Assembly (NCBI RefSeq): GCF_011046555.1
Contig: NZ_CP049246.1
Span: 992,001 to 1,056,000, forward strand
DNA: 64,000 nucleotides
Direction: 5' to 3'
DNA from: Sphingobacterium lactis
Lineage (GTDB): Bacteria; Bacteroidota; Bacteroidia; Sphingobacteriales; Sphingobacteriaceae
Part shown: positions 61,939 to 64,000 of the stretch, one piece after another
Layout: every line of letters begins with the position of its first letter
Numbering within the stretch: position 1 is the first letter of the stretch
Translations under genes and position numbers: made by a program
Notes under the pieces: generated by a model
Told to the model about the DNA's origin: nothing
Seen by the model: only the letters and a program-made list of their open reading frames with translations
Databases searched by the model: none

Positions 61939-64000
61939 TTATTTTGTGGTTCCCCAGTTGCGGTTCGCCTTCGGCCCCATGACAAACTCAAGTGTCCCTC
62001 CCTGCAGGATATCTGCATGGGAAATCTGTGGCTTGTTGAGTTCACGTCCGTTCAGGCTTGCCGATTGAATGTACTTATTGGTATCGGATGCCCCTTTGGC
62101 AATTACGGTGAAGGTTTTGCCATTAGAAAGTGAGATGGTCGATTTTTCAAAGAACGGGGAACCAATGCTATATACTGGTGAACCCGGTGTGACAGGATAA
62201 AAACCCAATTGGGAAAATACAACGAATGAGGAAAGGCCTCCGCCGTCTTCATCGCCCGGTACACCCATCAGGTCGTTGCGGAACCATTGTTTGATCAATG
62301 TTTTGATGCGTTTCTGGGTCATCCACGGTTGACCTGCGTAATTGTACAGGTAAGGGATATGCAGAGATGGTTCATTGGCCATCGAGAACTGACCGACATT
62401 TCCGGTATGGTCTGGCAACTGCTGGTAGAAGTCAAATTTCGATTTTCCCAAAGGTTGGATGAACATCTCATCCAAGTAATGGACAAATTGCTCGTCTCCT
62501 CCCATCAAGTTGATCAGATCAGGGATGTTGTGTTGCACGTCCCAACGATAGATCCAGGCATTGTTTTCCCCATAATATTCACGCGCACCCTGTCCTCCAG
62601 AAAAGACATAATCGAATGGTTCGATGAATTTGCCAGCTTCATCCTTTGGATGGAAGAATTTCGTCTGCTCATTGAATACATTTCTATAGTTGAAAGATTG
62701 CTTCATGAATTTATCGTAGTCGTCCATTTTGCCTAAATGTTTGGCTAATTGGGCCAAACACCACAGGTCATACGAGGTTCCTAGGGTAACGGCAATGGGT
62801 TGTCGTTTTTCGAAGTGATGGACCTCTGGGTAGATTTCTTTTTCACCAGGATATAATGCTGGGATATAGCCCTTTTCCTTGAAAAATTGGTCCATTTTGC
62901 CGGCAGCTTTGCCCGACCATGGTGCCAACGTTTTTTCCGTAATACCTCCTTTGGCAGCACGGTAGGCTTCCTCGATGTCAAAATTCCGAACTCCCTTTTC
63001 GTAGGCATCCAGAATTGCCGCAACACCGTGGTTGGAGTTCATCCGGCGGCTATCGCCATTGATCTCCGGAAAGGTAGGCAGCCAGAAATTATCCATCTGT
63101 TCGGACATGCGGACAAAGGACTGTAAGATATTACCTTCCTTTTCCGTGTCGATCAGCACATTGAGCGGGTGATGCGCACGGTAGGAGTCCCAAATCCAAT
63201 CATCCGTGAAGAATGGCTTGCCGCCATCGTTATGGACCTTCCCGTCAAATGCGGAGAAATACCGCCCCCCTTCAGAGATGTTCACCGGTCTTTCAAAGGT
63301 GCGGTATAGGGACGTATAGAAGATGTGTTTGTCCGTTTCATTGGTGCCTTCCACCTTCAGCTTGCCCAATGCTGCATTCCAGATGGATTTCCCTTCTGAT
63401 TTTACTTTCGCAATATCATAATGTTTTATTTCACGCTGTAAATTGGCTTTGGCCTGTTTTGCGTCAATAAAGGAAATGCCATAGCGTACCTTGAGATCCT
63501 TTGCATCTCCTGCGAAAGAAAGTACAAGATTGGCCTGATCGCCAGAAACAGCTTTGCTCTTCGTCAATTTTCCGTCCTTAACCTGATCGATGGATTGGGG
63601 CTGCTTATCAAATTCCGCATAAAGGTAAACTTTGGTGTTGTTGCCAATATCCTGGCTTCCCGACAGTCCTTTGCCATCCCAGGTCAGATCGCCCTTTTTG
63701 GTATTGAAAATCAATTGTGGGTTGCCGGGCTTTTCAAAGCGAAGCGCATAGATTGCCGCTTGGTGAGAAACAGCGTAGTCTACCTGGATCTCATCGCGAT
63801 CCAAATATACCGAGTAGGTGTAGGGTTTAATTTGCTCCTGATCATAGCTGTATTGCAGGACGGGCGCTAATTCGCGACTTCCGGCGCTGATCGGACTCAG
63901 ATTGAATGCCGAACTACCGCGGTGGCTCGTAACGATCAATGGAAGACCCTTTAATTGATCCGAGGTATAATCAGCCCTTTCGGGATATACCCTCAACAAT
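61939..64000 (-). CDS. GH92 family alpha-mannosidase, partial (5' end outside window)
   Basis: The frame is open to the last base of the window, so the gene starts beyond it; about 687 residues are seen. The C-terminal landmarks of GH92 are present: WDSYRAHHPLNVLIDTEK, FPEINGDSRRMNSNHGVA, NEPSLHIPYLYNY, and GDEDGGGLSSFVVFSQLGFY followed by PVTPGSPVYSIG. GH92 enzymes are calcium-dependent exo-alpha-mannosidases that trim N-glycans and related mannosides; family members in Bacteroidota are usually exported lipoproteins. The signal sequence cannot be seen here. Together with the sialidase it suggests use of complex glycans. Confidence 0.95.
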   Translation of the reverse strand, partial: LLRVYPERADYTSDQLKGLPLIVTSHRGSSAFNLSPISAGSRELAPVLQYSYDQEQIKPYTYSVYLDRDEIQVDYAVSHQAAIYALRFEKPGNPQLIFNTKKGDLTWDGKGLSGSQDIGNNTKVYLYAEFDKQPQSIDQVKDGKLTKSKAVSGDQANLVLSFAGDAKDLKVRYGISFIDAKQAKANLQREIKHYDIAKVKSEGKSIWNAALGKLKVEGTNETDKHIFYTSLYRTFERPVNISEGGRYFSAFDGKVHNDGGKPFFTDDWIWDSYRAHHPLNVLIDTEKEGNILQSFVRMSEQMDNFWLPTFPEINGDSRRMNSNHGVAAILDAYEKGVRNFDIEEAYRAAKGGITEKTLAPWSGKAAGKMDQFFKEKGYIPALYPGEKEIYPEVHHFEKRQPIAVTLGTSYDLWCLAQLAKHLGKMDDYDKFMKQSFNYRNVFNEQTKFFHPKDEAGKFIEPFDYVFSGGQGAREYYGENNAWIYRWDVQHNIPDLINLMGGDEQFVHYLDEMFIQPLGKSKFDFYQQLPDHTGNVGQFSMANEPSLHIPYLYNYAGQPWMTQKRIKTLIKQWFRNDLMGVPGDEDGGGLSSFVVFSQLGFYPVTPGSPVYSIGSPFFEKSTISLSNGKTFTVIAKGASDTNKYIQSASLNGRELNKPQISHADILQGGTLEFVMGPKANRNWGTTK

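Overview
The window is a 64 kb piece of a Bacteroidota chromosome, most likely Sphingobacteriales (Sphingobacterium/Pedobacter-like). This rests on gene content (Wza/Wzc of the Bacteroidota type, GH92, DUF2490, DUF983, the YbeY variant), the absence of Shine-Dalgarno sites, and many exact copies of the Bacteroidota -7 promoter box TAnnTTTG in front of genes. No rRNA, tRNA, CRISPR array, transposase or phage gene was found.

Region 1 (1-29717) is a capsule/exopolysaccharide locus. It opens inside a UDP-glucose dehydrogenase gene and runs as one tightly packed plus-strand operon to 19217. Two nucleotide-sugar branches leave UDP-GlcNAc: WbpP/WbpO-type enzymes give UDP-GalNAcA, and WecB/WecC give UDP-ManNAcA. 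The operon also encodes a Wzx flippase, an EpsG/Wzy-type polymerase, three GT4-like glycosyltransferases, several ATP-grasp ligases, an N5-(carboxyethyl)ornithine synthase-like enzyme, an ATP-grasp/SDR fusion and a PglC-type initiating phosphoglycosyltransferase. An SGNH acyltransferase and a neutral-ceramidase-family protein follow on the minus strand. Then come a DegT aminotransferase, Wza, Wzc and a CapD/PglF-type dehydratase. DNA from about 1.2-2.2 kb to about 26.6 kb is clearly AT-richer than its flanks, and the change falls inside wzc, as expected for an exchangeable serotype cassette.

Region 2 (29.9-40.3 kb) is housekeeping: dnaG, yraN, a glutaminyl-peptide cyclotransferase, a NarL-type regulator, an exported DUF1684-peptide deformylase fusion, ruvX, ybeY, ndk, ispH, hemH and a membrane metallophosphoesterase.

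Region 3 (40.3-51.4 kb) holds a DUF2490 protein, a secreted sialidase, a galactose operon (galT-galK-galM-sugar/Na+ symporter), a Cys/Met-metabolism PLP enzyme and an M14 peptidase. Region 4 (51.4-52.9 kb) has no conventional gene. It carries a large palindromic element, three further repeat families and two possible microprotein genes.

Region 5 (52.9-64 kb) has mfd, an unrecognised coiled-coil gene, an AraC regulator with a DUF983 gene, galE with a UDP-glucuronate decarboxylase, waaA and a partial GH92 mannosidase that runs off the end.

The most promising unexplained system is the putative opine/amino-acid decoration module of the capsule locus (9.0-13.2 kb, perhaps with 16.7-18.6 kb). Next are the exported peptide deformylase fusion and the degenerate 7-bp repeat family scattered through intergenic DNA.
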